From contig NC_080585.1 of the NCBI RefSeq assembly GCF_029962835.1, positions 60,499,443 to 60,563,442 of the forward strand: a stretch of 64,000 nucleotides of DNA, given 5' to 3'. The position numbers were made by a program, and so were the translations under genes. The stretch is from Magnolia sinica (Eukaryota; Streptophyta; Magnoliopsida; Magnoliales; Magnoliaceae). Position 1 is the first letter of the stretch. Each line of letters opens with the position of its first letter. The notes beneath the pieces were generated by a model. The model was not told where the DNA came from, made no database searches, and was given only the letters and a program-made list of their open reading frames with translations. Shown here piece by piece: positions 9,998 through 20,880 of the stretch.

Positions 9998-12059
9998 ATG
10001 CTGGAAACCTTAGGCTCACGGGAGGGGACCTCAGGTAGTGCTAGCGGGGTAGAGAATCTGTGCCCCATGTCGAACCCACCATTATCCTTGATGATGATGA
10101 GCGACGTTGATTTTCGAATGTCGCAGGCTTCGCGGGTGCTCGAACGGTCCCCGACAGAGCAGCCCGCTGAGGCGGGAGAGGACTTCCCAGCGGCAGAGGA
10201 GGATTGAGAATCCCCATCGGAGGAGGAGAAGGGGCCTGTAGAGTCCGTTTTGAAGGAGGCCGACCTAGTGAGGATTAGGTCGGGGTATCACATCCCAGAG
10301 TCCGTGGTACTCCGAGCTCCCTCACCAGGCGAGCTTCCTAAAAACCCCTTAAAAGAGAGGTGGCCATTTTTTAGGTCGCCCTTCAGTGCGGCCTCAAGCT
10401 CCCTCTCCAGAGAATTGTGAGGCAAGTACTTGCATATCTAGGGTTAACTCCAGGACAAATAATCCCCAATGCTTGGAGAGCGCAGGTGGGGTCATTTATT
10501 CTCTGGTCCGAGCTTGACCAACCCGATCTGACCGTGGACGAGTTTCTCCACTTGTACCAGGTGAAATCCAACCCTCTGCATGACGGTTGGTATTACTTCT
10601 CCTCCTGGCGAGGAGCTGGCAAGGCCTTGATCACGGACGTCCCGACCTCCAACAAAAATTTGGAAGAAGAAATGGTTCTGGGTGTCGGGAGATTGGGAGG
10701 CGCTGGGAATGTTCGGGCTAAGCTCGTGGGTCCCGACTTCATTATCTGTGCCAGGTCGGTATGTCCGGACTTAGCTTTTTCCACTTTGCTTGGTCGTCGC
10801 TTTCGTCTTGACCTGTGTTCTTTTCTTGTAGTTCTTCCCAAGTACTCTACCGTGTTGGGTTCGGAAGCTCTTACTAGAGTTGCCGGAGCGAGGTCAGTGG
10901 AGGCCAAGCTAAGATCTTGGAGGGAGCTTCTCGCGCCTGAGCTCTTACTTAAATAAGGTCTTAACTCCACCCCGACAAGTATAACTTTTGCTTGTTTAGG
11001 ACTTAGTGAATTTGCTCTAACCCTTTTAGTTGTGCAGATATGCCTGAGGTGAGGCCTTTGAAACGCAAGGCATCTCTTCTTGACGAGTTGGCTCAGAAGA
11101 AGAAGAAGAAGCCGTCCTCCAATAGTAAGGGGAAGGTTGGGCCTTCATCCTCTGCGGCTCAGGAGGTCGAGGAGGACACGCCGACTTCGACTCCTGTTGT
11201 TCTTGTGGCTGAGGAGAATGTTGGGTCGTCTCCTCCCGTCGAGGCTCAGGCTACTAGGCGGGCGGTCGTAGAGACGACGGTCAGATTTTCCTTGCCTTAC
11301 GTAGGGGGCCCGTCCAACGGTCGTGGTGGAGAAGGTTAGAGGCCTCTTAAGTTGGTCCGGACCGCACCGGAGAGCCTTCTGCCCTGGGCGGATCGACATA
11401 TTTCTGATGCTGATTTCACCAGCACGATGGATGCGACGCTTGAGGGAACCCTGCTCCAGCTGTCGTGGCTCTTCCTCGGGGTAAATTCCCTTCGCTTGAG
11501 TCGGCTTTAGTTTTTCTGGGCTTGGTCTAACATTGTTGTCTTCTCTCTCTTTTATAGTATGCCCCTGCCTTAGTGTGCACCGCGAGATGTTGCACCTCTA
11601 GGAGGAGGTTAAAGTGGTGGAGGCATCGTTGCTGCAGAAGGGAGTTAGGCTGAGCAACTCCATGCCGAGGCAGCGTAGTCCTGCGCTGAAGCTGGGCAAC
11701 TTCGCTAGGAGGTCGGCCAACTTTAGTCCGCTTCAGCTTAGGCGGAGAGTTCAACAGCCGAGCCGGAGGCATCCAAGAAGCTACTCACCGAGGCCTTGGA
11801 GAGAGGGGCTCAGTGGAAGTTGAACCTAGTTGTACCAAGGCGCACATTCAACGTGAAGGTCAAGGAGGCCTGGGCAGGGGCCGTAGAGGAGTTCAAGTCC
11901 TCTAAGGAGTACATGGAGGACAAAGATGCTCTGTAAGGCGTCGGGTATGAGAGATGCCTCTAGGATGTGAAGGGAGCACATCTCGAGCTTGATCTCTCGG
12001 CCTTCGAGGATGCTGATTCTGACTCTGAAGTGTGTCCAGAGGAATTGCCTTTCGAGTAG
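9998..12059 (+). pseudogene. Antisense gene-like ORF in Tat element (putative gypsy-type transposon domain, PF04195-like)
   Basis: This lies on the strand opposite to gag-pol, between integrase and 3' LTR. From the ATG at 9998 there is an acidic Ser/Glu-rich N-terminus with one stop at 10205. After a frameshift near 10385 comes a conserved domain (about 10386-10757) with LKLPLQRIVRQVLAYLGL, TPGQIIPNAWR and GWYYFSS, which I match from memory to PF04195-type proteins. A likely 73-bp intron (10759-10831, GT...AG) follows. Then come a Lys-rich stretch (KKKKKP, about 11100) and a coiled-coil-like C-terminus with EEFKSSKEYMEDKDAL and an acidic end, stopping at 12057-12059. A/T-rich sequence after 12100 could supply polyadenylation. 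Extra antisense ORFs are known in Tat elements; their function is not. Several stops make this copy dead. Confidence 0.62.
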
Positions 12060-12584
12060 CCCCCTACAGCCTAGTGGCTTTTTCTTCCCTCCTTGTAAAA
12101 GTTTCCCTTTTTATTTTTTATTTTTGATGTAATGTGCTCCTTGGAGCTTTATCAATATAACAAAAATTTTGCCATTTTGTTCACGTGAATTTTCTAAGTA
12201 GGAAGGTCGGTTTAACCTCTTTATGTCACGACGTCCAAGTAGTTATAACGGCTGATGATCCGACCTCTTTTCCAAGGGTCGATCTATTAATGCCCTTTAG
12301 GAGGGGGGCTCGGTAGTTTTCTGTAGATTGGACACGCGAATCGCGTGGCTTAAGTAGTAACGATTGCATATGATCTGACCTCTCCTTGAAGGGTAAGTCT
12401 ATCAATGAGGGCTGTTCTTCCTGTGTATTGCAGGAAGCCCTTAGTCGATTCTTAGTAGATGGTCCATTAGTAGTCATTGAAGTAAAACGTAAAATTGTCC
12501 CGTCCTTGGGATTTTATTGTAATAATACCAACATGGGCTAAACATAGTAGGAGAGTAGATTTCGTGCTCGGGACAGGTCGGTCC
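12060..12584. other. Convergent 3' region between antisense ORF and integrase
   Basis: This contains the ends of two convergent units: the antisense ORF from the left and pol from the right. An A/T-rich stretch with GATGTAATG and TCAATATAAC at about 12125-12160 resembles a plant poly(A) region for the plus-strand unit. No protein similarity is seen. Confidence 0.4.
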
Positions 12585-13760
12585 TCATGCGTAATAGCTT
12601 TTGAGATGCTCGGCATTCCACGAATGCGGTAGGAGTCGACCTTCTAGGTCTTTGAATCGATACCATCCTAGTCAAATCATGCTTTTTACCACGTAGGGTC
12701 CTTCCCAGTTCAGTCCTAAGGTTCCTGAGCCGGGTTCTTTGGTGTTCTAGAAGGTTCTCCAGAGGACTAGGTCCCTAGCTCGGAACCTTCTTGTTTTCCC
12801 CCTGGAATTGTAGAAACGGGCGACCTGCTATTGTCGGATAGCGACCTTGACTCACGCTTGCTTTCTTCTTTCCTCGAGGAGGTCGAGATCCAGTGACATT
12901 AGTTCGGTGTTCTGTTGTTCATTGTAGGAGTGAGTTTGAGCAATCGAGAGTCCAATCTCAACCGGGATAAGAGCTTCTGCACCGTAGGCCAAGGAAAAAG
13001 GAGTCTCACCTGTGACCGTCCGGCCGGTAGTTTAGTATGCCCAGAGGACATGGGGGAGCTCTTCTGCCTAGGACCCTTTGGCCTTTTCAAGTTTTATTCG
13101 GAGATGACTCTTGATAATCTTATTGACTACTTCGACCTGTCCGTTGGCCTACAGGTGCCGCGATGACGAGTAGACATTCTAGATCCCGAGATTTTCGCAC
13201 ATGCCTCTGAACTGCTTGTTGTCGAATTGTTTCCCATTGTCCGAAATGATCATGCGAGGGATTTTGTACCAGCATATGAAGTTCTTTTAGATGAAGTCCG
13301 TAATTTTCTAGTCGGTGATCTTTGCTAAGGGTTCGACTTTAGCCCATTTAGTGAAATAGTCGACCGTGATGACCGCGAACTTGGTCTGCCCTTTGCCAGT
13401 TGGCATGGGGCCAATGATGTCCATCCTCCACTAGGCGAACGACCATGGTCCGACCATAGGAGTCAGCTGTTCGGGTGACTGCTGAGGTATCGCTGCAAAA
13501 CGTTGACATTTGTCACATTTCCGAACATACTGCTGGGTGTCTGCCTGAATGGTTGGTCAAAAGTACCCTTGTCGGATGACCTTGTGAGAGAGGGCTCGGC
13601 CGCCGGAGTGATTCCCACAAATGCTTTCGTGGATCTCCTTCAGGACGTACTCTACTTCCTCGGGTCGGAGGCGTCTGAGATAGGGGAGAAATAATCCCTT
13701 TTTATACAAGATGTCTCCGACCATGGTGTAGCGAGCTGCTCTAGCTCGGAGCCTGCGCGC
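12585..13760 (-). pseudogene. Tat-element integrase
   Basis: Minus-strand translation from about 13760 gives the zinc-binding HHCC domain (EIHE..., GNHSGGRALSHK, then KCDKC at about 13510). It has a Trp-to-stop (TGA) between the two halves, after GQGY-F. Downstream on the minus strand are the catalytic-core segments with further stops (such as MDIIGPMP and VITVDYFTKW at 13340-13430). A C-terminal part with NWEGPYVV and WNAEHLKSYYA ends at a TGA at 12587-12585. That ending is typical of Tat-lineage integrases. Several nonsense codons rule out function. Confidence 0.78.
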
Positions 13761-14069
13761 CTCTGGGCAGTTTTCGGGCAACTTCCCCTCCTTGAGGTAG
13801 TCGGTTATTGGATCTATCCAGGTTAGCTTTGAATTTATTGGGAGAACTGTAGCTGGATCGGGTTCATTGACACTTGTTTCGGTGAGGAACTCGATCGGGA
13901 TTGATCTTGGGATATCGTCCTCAGCTGTAGTGGCCAATTTTACCAACGTGTCTGCTTTAAAGTTTTCCGCTCTAGGGATTAGGCTGATGTTGCACTTTAG
14001 GAAACTACTGATTAGCTCTCGGGCTCTTTGCAAATAGGCTTTCATTCGTTCCTTTTTGGCCTGGTACTC
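13761..14069 (-). pseudogene. Second RNase H (aRNH) of Tat element, C-terminal part
   Basis: Minus-strand reading gives EYQAKKERMKAYLQRAREL, ISLIPRAENFKADTLVKLAT and a linker to integrase. This is the C-terminal half of the archaeal-type RNase H whose N-terminal half lies at 18504-18760. The two halves were separated by the element at 14070-18503. TACTC is duplicated at 14065-14069 and 18504-18508, and removing one copy restores the INQITNEYQAKK continuity. Confidence 0.82.
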
Positions 14070-15101
14070 TGATGCAGGACGTGAATTTAAATATGATATG
14101 CAAGATTTCAGGCTTAAATCACACCAATTCAGAAATAAGCACACAAATTCCACATCCCACATGAAAATCCAAACATTCAATTAAAGGGGAATCTATGCGA
14201 GTCCAAGCCGACACAGGCTAGGACTGGACCAATAAAAATTATAAACCAAACAATGTCAAAGGGAAATAAAATTAACTACTCATGCATAAAAATCAGTCCC
14301 TAATCCAAGGGATTCCCTAATTTCAATTCAAGGAACCCTAAGGTGATAAAAAAGGGCAAATCAATTAGGGATCATGTAATCTAGGGTTAGAATTCATGAA
14401 AAGCGGCTATGAGAGGATAAAAGAGGATAAAAATCTGAGCCAAAAGATGATCCCGCATGTGCACAGCAACAATGGCCCAGACGGACGTGCGTGTGATCTC
14501 GGTCACACGTGTGTGGGGCCCACTATTCAGAAAAAGGCCACCTTGGCCTTAGTCGGCCAGGGATGGACTCCATAACTTCCAAATCTCAGCTCGATCCGAT
14601 GTACGGTTTGTGCGTGGTGCTCCGCCGAAGTTTCAGCTCGCCTACGGGCCGAAATCTGGAAACCTGCTGTAATGAAGAAATCTGATGCAACAAAAGGATA
14701 AATTTAAAGTACAGATGGTGAGGGAAGATAGAAAAAAAAGATGATGGAAGATGGGGGTGAATTGGAATCGATGTGGCTTCGCACCACGGTAGTTAGCCCT
14801 TCGAAAAGGAAGGGTTTCGCACCCACTTTTGAATTCTTCCACAACTCACGAATAGAGTAGAAAAATAAAGCAGGAATTTTTTATTAACTTCAATTAATGA
14901 AAAGAACTACAAGGGGTGCCTATTTATAAGGAGAACCCTATACCCAAAAACTCGCACCATGTGCGACACCTATTACTTGGCGATGAAGTAAACTAAAGTA
15001 AAAACCAAACAAGGAAATCTAAAGTGTTCATGATGTTCTAAATAATAACAATAAGCAAAACCTAAAATATAAAATCAATCCGACGAGTGGGCCACGATCA
15101 T
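14070..15101 (-). repeat. 3' LTR of copy 2, distal part
   Basis: This is the reverse complement of the family LTR from CATGATCGTGGCCCACTCG to CCTGCATCA. It lacks the first ~180 bases, which are found in opposite orientation at 15325-15504. The two parts sum to about 1212 bp, matching the 1217-bp 5' LTR at 17287-18503. Confidence 0.82.
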
Positions 15102-15504
15102 AACCTTCACATACCCAAAAAAAAATAGAGGATATCCTGGACCATCAGATAGTTTTAACGTCGGACGGCAGGTTTCAGAAGTACGTAGTTAAATGGAAGT
15201 CACGCCTAGCTTCAGACAGCACGTGACTCACTGAGGAGGAGCTTTAGAGACTTGATCCTAACATCCTGGAGCGGTTCAGGAGTTTTATTTCACCAGTGGT
15301 GAAATCTTTACAGCCGGAGAGAATTGATGGGGACATCACGCGCACACGCGCACTCACGCCACCCCCCTACGCACGTACGTACGTAGGAGGACCCCACCAT
15401 CGATCTGGCTCGATGACGACGTTCAGGGAGGGCCTTCTAGGTAGAAGTCAAGTTTTAGTTCAGAAAAGTGGCCCGTTAGTCAAGAAAAGCCCATCATGGG
15501 ATCT
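15102..15504 (+). repeat. Inverted segment within copy 2
   Basis: In plus orientation this carries ACCTTCACATACCC, the chromodomain relic (GAGGATATCC to CTTGATCCTAACATCC), the LTR start TGATGGGGACATCAC at 15325 and about 180 bases of LTR ending GGGATCT. In copy 1 (3269-3660) this block is contiguous with sequence that here lies in the opposite orientation on both sides. It is therefore an inversion with clean breakpoints. Confidence 0.82.
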
Positions 15505-15845
15505 GGGAGATAGAGGCTGAGAAAATGAGTTGGAAAGGATAGGTATGGGAGTAGAGGCTGGAAAGATGGGTCGGGACGGGTAGGTATGGGAGGTGGAGGC
15601 TGGGAAGATGGGACGGGACGGGTAGGTATGGGACGTAGAGGCTGGAAAAATGGGTTGGGAAGGGTAGATATGGGAGGTAGAGGCTGAGAAAATGGGTCGG
15701 GATGGGTAGGTATGGGACGTAGAGGCTGGAAAAATGGGTCAGGAAGGGTAGGTATGGGAAGTAAAGGCTGGGAAGAAAGGTTAGGAAAAGTAGATATGGG
15801 AGGTAGAGGCTGGAAAAATGGGTTGAGAAGAGGCCATGGTTTAAG
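15505..15845 (-). repeat. 42-bp tandem repeat in the chimeric ORF (about eight units)
   Basis: The units read GGTAGGTATGGGAGGTAGAGG plus GCTGGAAAAATGGGTCGGGA on the plus strand. On the coding (minus) strand they encode a 14-residue repeat with LYLPYLPFPTHF. Copy 1 has only about four units at 3100-3265, so the number varies between family members. Period 42 keeps the frame. Confidence 0.75.
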
Positions 15846-16850
15846 GGATAAATATGGGGAATCAGGATGGTGGGCGAAGGGCCGGACAAAGTATCAGTGG
15901 TCCCCTGAAAAATAACTAAATCTTCCACATCGGATGTGAAACTAATTTCCATGAAAGGTGGAAGATCTACCTCATACGCATTGAGACCGTTTCATTTTAT
16001 AATTTTGACGGGTCTAGCGCTACACGTGTGTAACTTACGAACGGCCCTCGAAGGATACCGCTCAGGCCTGATGCAGACCATCACAGTCCCCAATATTGAA
16101 TCCTTTGAAACATTTATATTGGTCTGTAGAAAATGTGCAATGTTCATTATTAGTCATGATCTTCTGCCTGATTTCTTGATGCCATGAATGAATGTGATGC
16201 GCAAAAGACTCTGCAGACTCTGACGGCCTATGGGACAGTGACATAGGGACAAGATCAATAAGTTTTCTAGGTTTATAATCAGTAACAACTTCACAAGGAC
16301 TTAGAATTGTGGACCTATCGACAAAATTATTCAACATAAACTCGATTGTAGGTATTACGGTGTCCCATGTTCTAGTGTGCTCTATACCCTCCTAGGGGAC
16401 TCATCCGGTAGATCATCAGGACAAACATCACGAAACTCATCCACTATCGGAATGACCTCAGTGGGTAACTCTACACTAACATCTGGTGCACTCTCTCCAG
16501 TCACAAGGCTGCACATGTTGTACCCCTCAAAATAGTGGTCTTGATGTCCTTCATGGGGTGGGTACACAGGTGCACGCCCATAGCTGATTCCTTAGCCAAC
16601 TCCATTCATTGGTCTATCATTCAGGTCACCTGCCTGAGATTGGACATCTACCCCAATGGTGGGGTTTGTCGTGGCGATGGTTTTTAGTCGGGCAATGCGT
16701 TCATCAAGCTGCTTAAAGCATTGGTCCATTTCCAAGCGCTTAATCATAAACTCCAACTTCTGGGACAACTTGTTTAGTGACTCTTGCAATTGTTCCATGT
16801 TTAGTGTAGGGTGCCAACCAAAATTCAGCAATATAGTTGTCAAAATATAA
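15846..16850 (-). pseudogene. Chimeric internal ORF of copy 2
   Basis: On the minus strand it begins near 16800 with a gag-like start (MEQLQESLNKL), runs through TNPTIGVDVQSQAG, reaches DDLPDES-PRR at about 16385 and then joins to the integrase C-terminal part (VDRSTILSPCEVVTDYKPRK, 16062-16337). Similarity is close to 2111-3283 in copy 1, including the same RT-start to integrase junction. Stops and a frameshift at the junction show decay. Confidence 0.72.
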
Positions 16851-17286
16851 GAGATTTTTTTATTTTTTTATTTTTAAAAGAATCGACCTAGATTCTAAAA
16901 AAAAAAAGAAAAAAGGAAAGTTGCTAAAAATAGAAAGGTAGTTAGTTTCTAAAAAAGAAAAAGGAAAGTAAATTAGTTTCTAAAAAAGAAAAAGGAAAGG
17001 AAATTAGTTTCTAAAAACAGATTAAGAAAGTTTCTAAAAAATTAGTTTATAAAAAAAAAGAAAAAAAAAAGAAAGAAAATTTCTAAACCTAGAAATAGAA
17101 AACTAAGTTAATTTCTAAAATAATTCAAATAAGGGGATAACAAAAAATTTCAGCAGCTTATTTCAGGGTTTATGAACCTCTAAATAGCCATATATGATGA
17201 GAATTGATGCGTAATGGACATAAACAACCAAACCCTAAACATGTAATGAATTCCCCTACAAGAACCCTAGGCTCTGATACCAAATT

Positions 17287-18503
17287 TGATGCTGGACGTG
17301 AATTTAAATATGATATGCAAGATTTCAGGCTTAAATCACACCAATTCAGAAACAATCACACAAATTCCACTTTCCACATGAAAATCCAAACATTCAATTA
17401 AAGGAGAATCTATGCGAGTCCAAGCCGACATAGGCTAGGACTGGACCAATAAAAATTATAAACCAAACAATGTCAAAGGGAAATAAAATCAACTACTCAT
17501 GCATAAAAATCAGTCCCTAATCCAAGGGATTCCCTAATTTCAATTCAAGGAACTCTAAGGTGATAAAAAAGGGCAAATCAATTAGGGATCATGTAATCTA
17601 GGGTTAGAATTTATGAAAAGCGGCTATGAGAGGATAAAAGAGGATAAAAACCTGACCTAAAAGATGATCCTACGTGTGCACAGCAACAATGGCCTAGACG
17701 GACGTGCGTCTGATCCCTGCCGCACGTGTATGGGGCCCACTATTTAGAAAAAGGCCACCTTGGCCCTGGTCGGCCAGGGATGGACTCTAAAATCCTCAAA
17801 TCTCAGCTCGATCCGATGTATGGTTTGTGCGTGGTGCTCCGCCGAAGTTTCAACTTGCCTACGGGCCGAAATCTAGAAACCTGCTGTAATGAAGAAATCT
17901 GATGCAACAAAAGGACAAATTTGAAGTACGGATGGTGAGGGAAGATGGAAAAAAAAAGATGATGGAAGATGGGGGTGAATTAGGATCGATGTGGCTTCGC
18001 ACCATGGTAGTTAGCCCTTCGAAAAGGGAGGGTTTCGCACCCACTTTTGAATTCTTCCACAACTCACGAATAGAGTAGAAAAATAAAGCAGGAATTTTTT
18101 ATTAACTTCAATCAATGAAAAGAACTACAAGGGGTACCTATTTATAGGGAGAACCCTATACCCAAAAACTTGAACCATGTGCGACACCTATTACTTGGCG
18201 ATGAAGTAAACTAAAATAAAAACCAAACAAGGAAATCCAAAGCGTTCACGATGTTCTAAATAATAATAATAAGAAAAATCCAAAATATAAAACCAATCCG
18301 ACGAGTGGGCCACGATCATGAGATCCCATGGTGGGCTTTTCTTGACTAACAGGCCGCTTTTCTGAACCAAAACTTGACTTCTAGCTAGGAGGCCCTTCCT
18401 GGACATTGTCATCGAGCTAGATCGATGGTGGGGTCCTCCTTCTACATACGTAAGTGCATAGGGGGGCTGCGTGAGTGCGCGTGTGTGCGTGATGTCCCCA
18501 TCA
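17287..18503 (-). repeat. 5' LTR of copy 2
   Basis: This 1217-bp LTR has TGATG/CATCA termini. In minus-strand reading it starts TGATGGGGACATCACGC at 18503 and ends at 17287, followed by the primer site GGTATCAGAGCC. A TATA-like CCCTATAAATAGG lies near 18138-18150 on the minus strand. Confidence 0.85.
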
Positions 18504-19027
18504 TACTCGTTGGTTATCTGGTTAATGAGGAGTTGTGAGTCGCTGTGAACTTCCAGGTGTTGGGCTCCCATGGCAGCCGCTAGCCTGACCTCGACCAGTA
18601 GCGCTTCATATTCTGCTGCATTGTTTGCTACTTGGAATTCAAATCTTAAGGCATATTGTACGCATGTCTGGTCTAGGGCCTCCAGACCTACTCCAACCTC
18701 GCAGCTTTTGGAATTAGATGAGCCATCGACATACAGGGTCCACGTCAGTTGATCTGGTGTGATTCGGGTTGGTTCGGACTGAGTGTCTGGACCGAATTTT
18801 AGCTCAGGATGATCCAGCTCGACACAACCAAGATCGGTATGACTCGGGTTGGCATTGGGACAGTGTTTTAGCTTGACATGACTCAGTTCGATAGGACCTT
18901 GGTTGTGCTCGGGTACGAGCTCGATAATGAAGTCGGCCACTGCTTGGCCTTTAATTGCTGTTTGGGGTTGATACTTAATATCGAACTGACCGAGCTCGAT
19001 TGCCCATTTCGTTAGTCTCCCTGACAC
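18504..19027 (-). pseudogene. RNase H end and N-terminal half of second RNase H, Tat element
   Basis: Minus-strand translation from 19027 contains RLTKWAIELGQFDIKYQPQTAIKGQAVADFI, the end of the ordinary gypsy RNase H and linker. It is followed by WTLYVDGSSNSKSCEVGVGL, NNAAEYEALLVEVRLAAAMGA and VHSDSQLLINQITNEY, the archaeal-type RNase H with its catalytic D, E and D positions visible. It stops at the nested element and resumes at 14069. Confidence 0.85.
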
Positions 19028-20200
19028 TTCAGTAGCACTTGGCGGAGAGGTTGATTGGTTGGAACGATGATGGTATGGGCTTGGAATTACGATTGTAAGT
19101 ATCGGGATGAAATGAATAGGGCCAGCGCCAACTTTTCTATGTCTGGGTACCTGGTCTTGGCAGAGACCAGGGCCTTATTGGCGTAGTATATTGGGAGTTG
19201 TTTCCCTTGTTCTCTAATCAGGGCCAAACTAATTGCTGCCGTTGAAACTGCCAGGTATAGCGGTAATGGTTCTCCTTATTCTGGCTTTGAGAGCAATGGT
19301 GGTGACCCCAGGTACTGTTTGAGTTGCTGAAAGGCGAGCTCACATTCTTTCGTCCACTCTATCCTCTTCTTCCCTTTCAATTGCTTGAAGAAGGGAAGAC
19401 ATTTGTCTATAGCTTGGGATATGAAGTGGTTTAGCACAACTATTCTTCCTGTAAGGCATTGGACTTCTTTTGTCGTCCTTGGCGAGCTCATGTCGAGTAG
19501 AGCTCGAATTTTATTAGGGTTCACTTTGATTCCTCTCAACTGACCAGGAATCCGAGGAACTTATCAGATCCAACACTGAAGGCACATTTGCTTGGATTCA
19601 ATTTCATCTGGTATTCCCGAAGGATCATAAACATCTCTTCGAGGTTAGAGATATGGTCTACAGTGTTAATGCTCTTGACGAGCATGTCATTAACGTAAAT
19701 TTCGATGGAGCGCCCGATTTGGCGGGCAAACATTTTGTTGACGAGCCTCTGATACGTGGCTCTGACGTTCTTTAGTTCGAAAGGCATGACCTTGTATCAG
19801 TAGTCCTTTGTCGGTGACGAAGATTGTCTTTTACTTGTCATACGGGTGCATTGCAATTTGATTGTAGCCTGAATAGGCATCCACGGAGCTTAGTAGTTCA
19901 TGCCCGGCCATGCTATCAATGAGCTAGTCGATCCTGGGGAGAGGGAAGCTATCTTTAGGGCAGGCTTTGTTCAGGTTGGTGTAATTAACACAGACCTGCC
20001 AATTCCCATTGGACTTTTTAACCAAAACTACATCGGCTATCCAATTCGGATAGTAGATCTCCTCGATGAAGTCGGCCTTGAGGAATTTTTTGACTTCTTT
20101 AATTATGGCGTATTGCTCGTGTTTGAACACCCTTCACTTCTGTCGGATTGGTTGATGGTCGAGGTCGACATTCAACATGTGGACCATGACTTTTGGGTTG
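19028..20200 (-). pseudogene. Reverse transcriptase and RNase H of Tat element
   Basis: Segments in order on the minus strand: FLKADFIEEIYYPNWIADVVLVKKSNGNWQ (about 20070), YTNLNKACPKDSFPLPRID (about 19950), MPFELKNVRATYQRLVNKMF, YVNDMLVKS (19681-19700), then LTGRIVVLNHFIS and the RNase H region near 19276-19150. The catalytic box is YVND instead of YVDD, so the first aspartate is lost. Several stops (e.g. after PLPRID and in the 19540 region) break it. Confidence 0.82.
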
Positions 20201-20880
20201 ATGCCGGACATATCCTGATGAGACCATGCAAATACATTGGCATAATGTTGGAGGAGGCTCATGATTTCGTCTTGTAGCGGTGGCATTAAGGATGACCCAA
20301 TCTGCTCCGTTCGAGTTGGATCTGAACCGTTCAGCGGGACGAGTACAAGGTCCTCCACAGGACACCCTCTTTCACTTGAATCTTCTCGGGGATCGAGGGA
20401 GGTGATCGCCATTACTTGTTGCTGGGTTCTTAATGCCATGGTATAGCATTGCCAAGTTCCCTGTTGATTTCCCCTGACCAGTTATGCACCGTACTCGGTA
20501 GGGAACTTCATCGCGAGATGGTACGTCGACACAACGGCCCGCGGAGTGTTGAGCGAAGGTCATCCAAGAATGGCATTGTAGACGGACGGGCAGTCTACCA
20601 CTAGGAAGTTGATCATGGTCGTTATTTGGTTATACCTGTCCCTAGCTGTGACTGGGAGCTGGATCGATCCTTCTGATGTGACCTTGTCTCCCGAAAACCT
20701 GAGTATGAGAGTTTTGACGGTTCAGAGTCGAGGTCTACCAACTCCCATCTTGTCGAATGCTTCGGTGAAAAGGATGTCTGCCCAGCTTCCAATGTCCACT
20801 AGGATACGGAACACTCTGCGGTTGGCTATTGTCACAGTTACCACGAGTGCATCGTCATGGGGGTGGTGAACACCTCGGGC
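20201..20880 (-). pseudogene. Protease and spacer of Tat element
   Basis: On the minus strand [12 protein letters not shown] at about 20771-20810 corresponds to the retroviral-type aspartic protease site LVDxGSSADILF, with the catalytic Asp retained. Downstream SVYNAILG matches the end of the protease fold. It is followed by a long spacer (MALRTQQQVMAITSLDPRE...) leading to the RT with EIMSLLQHYANVFAWSHQDM. At least one in-frame stop is present near 20480. Confidence 0.7.

Larger units (their letters stand above)
14070..18503 (-). mobile_element. Non-autonomous Ty3/gypsy element, copy 2, nested, with internal inversion
   Basis: On the minus strand it has 5' LTR 18503-17287, primer site 17282-17271, a leader with the TTTAGAAACT array, the chimeric ORF and a rearranged 3' LTR ending at 14070. 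The duplication TACTC flanks it exactly. It shares the chimeric internal joins of copy 1. A segment of about 403 bp (15102-15504), holding the chromodomain relic and first 180 bases of the 3' LTR, is inverted relative to the rest. Flipping it restores a collinear element. Confidence 0.87.
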
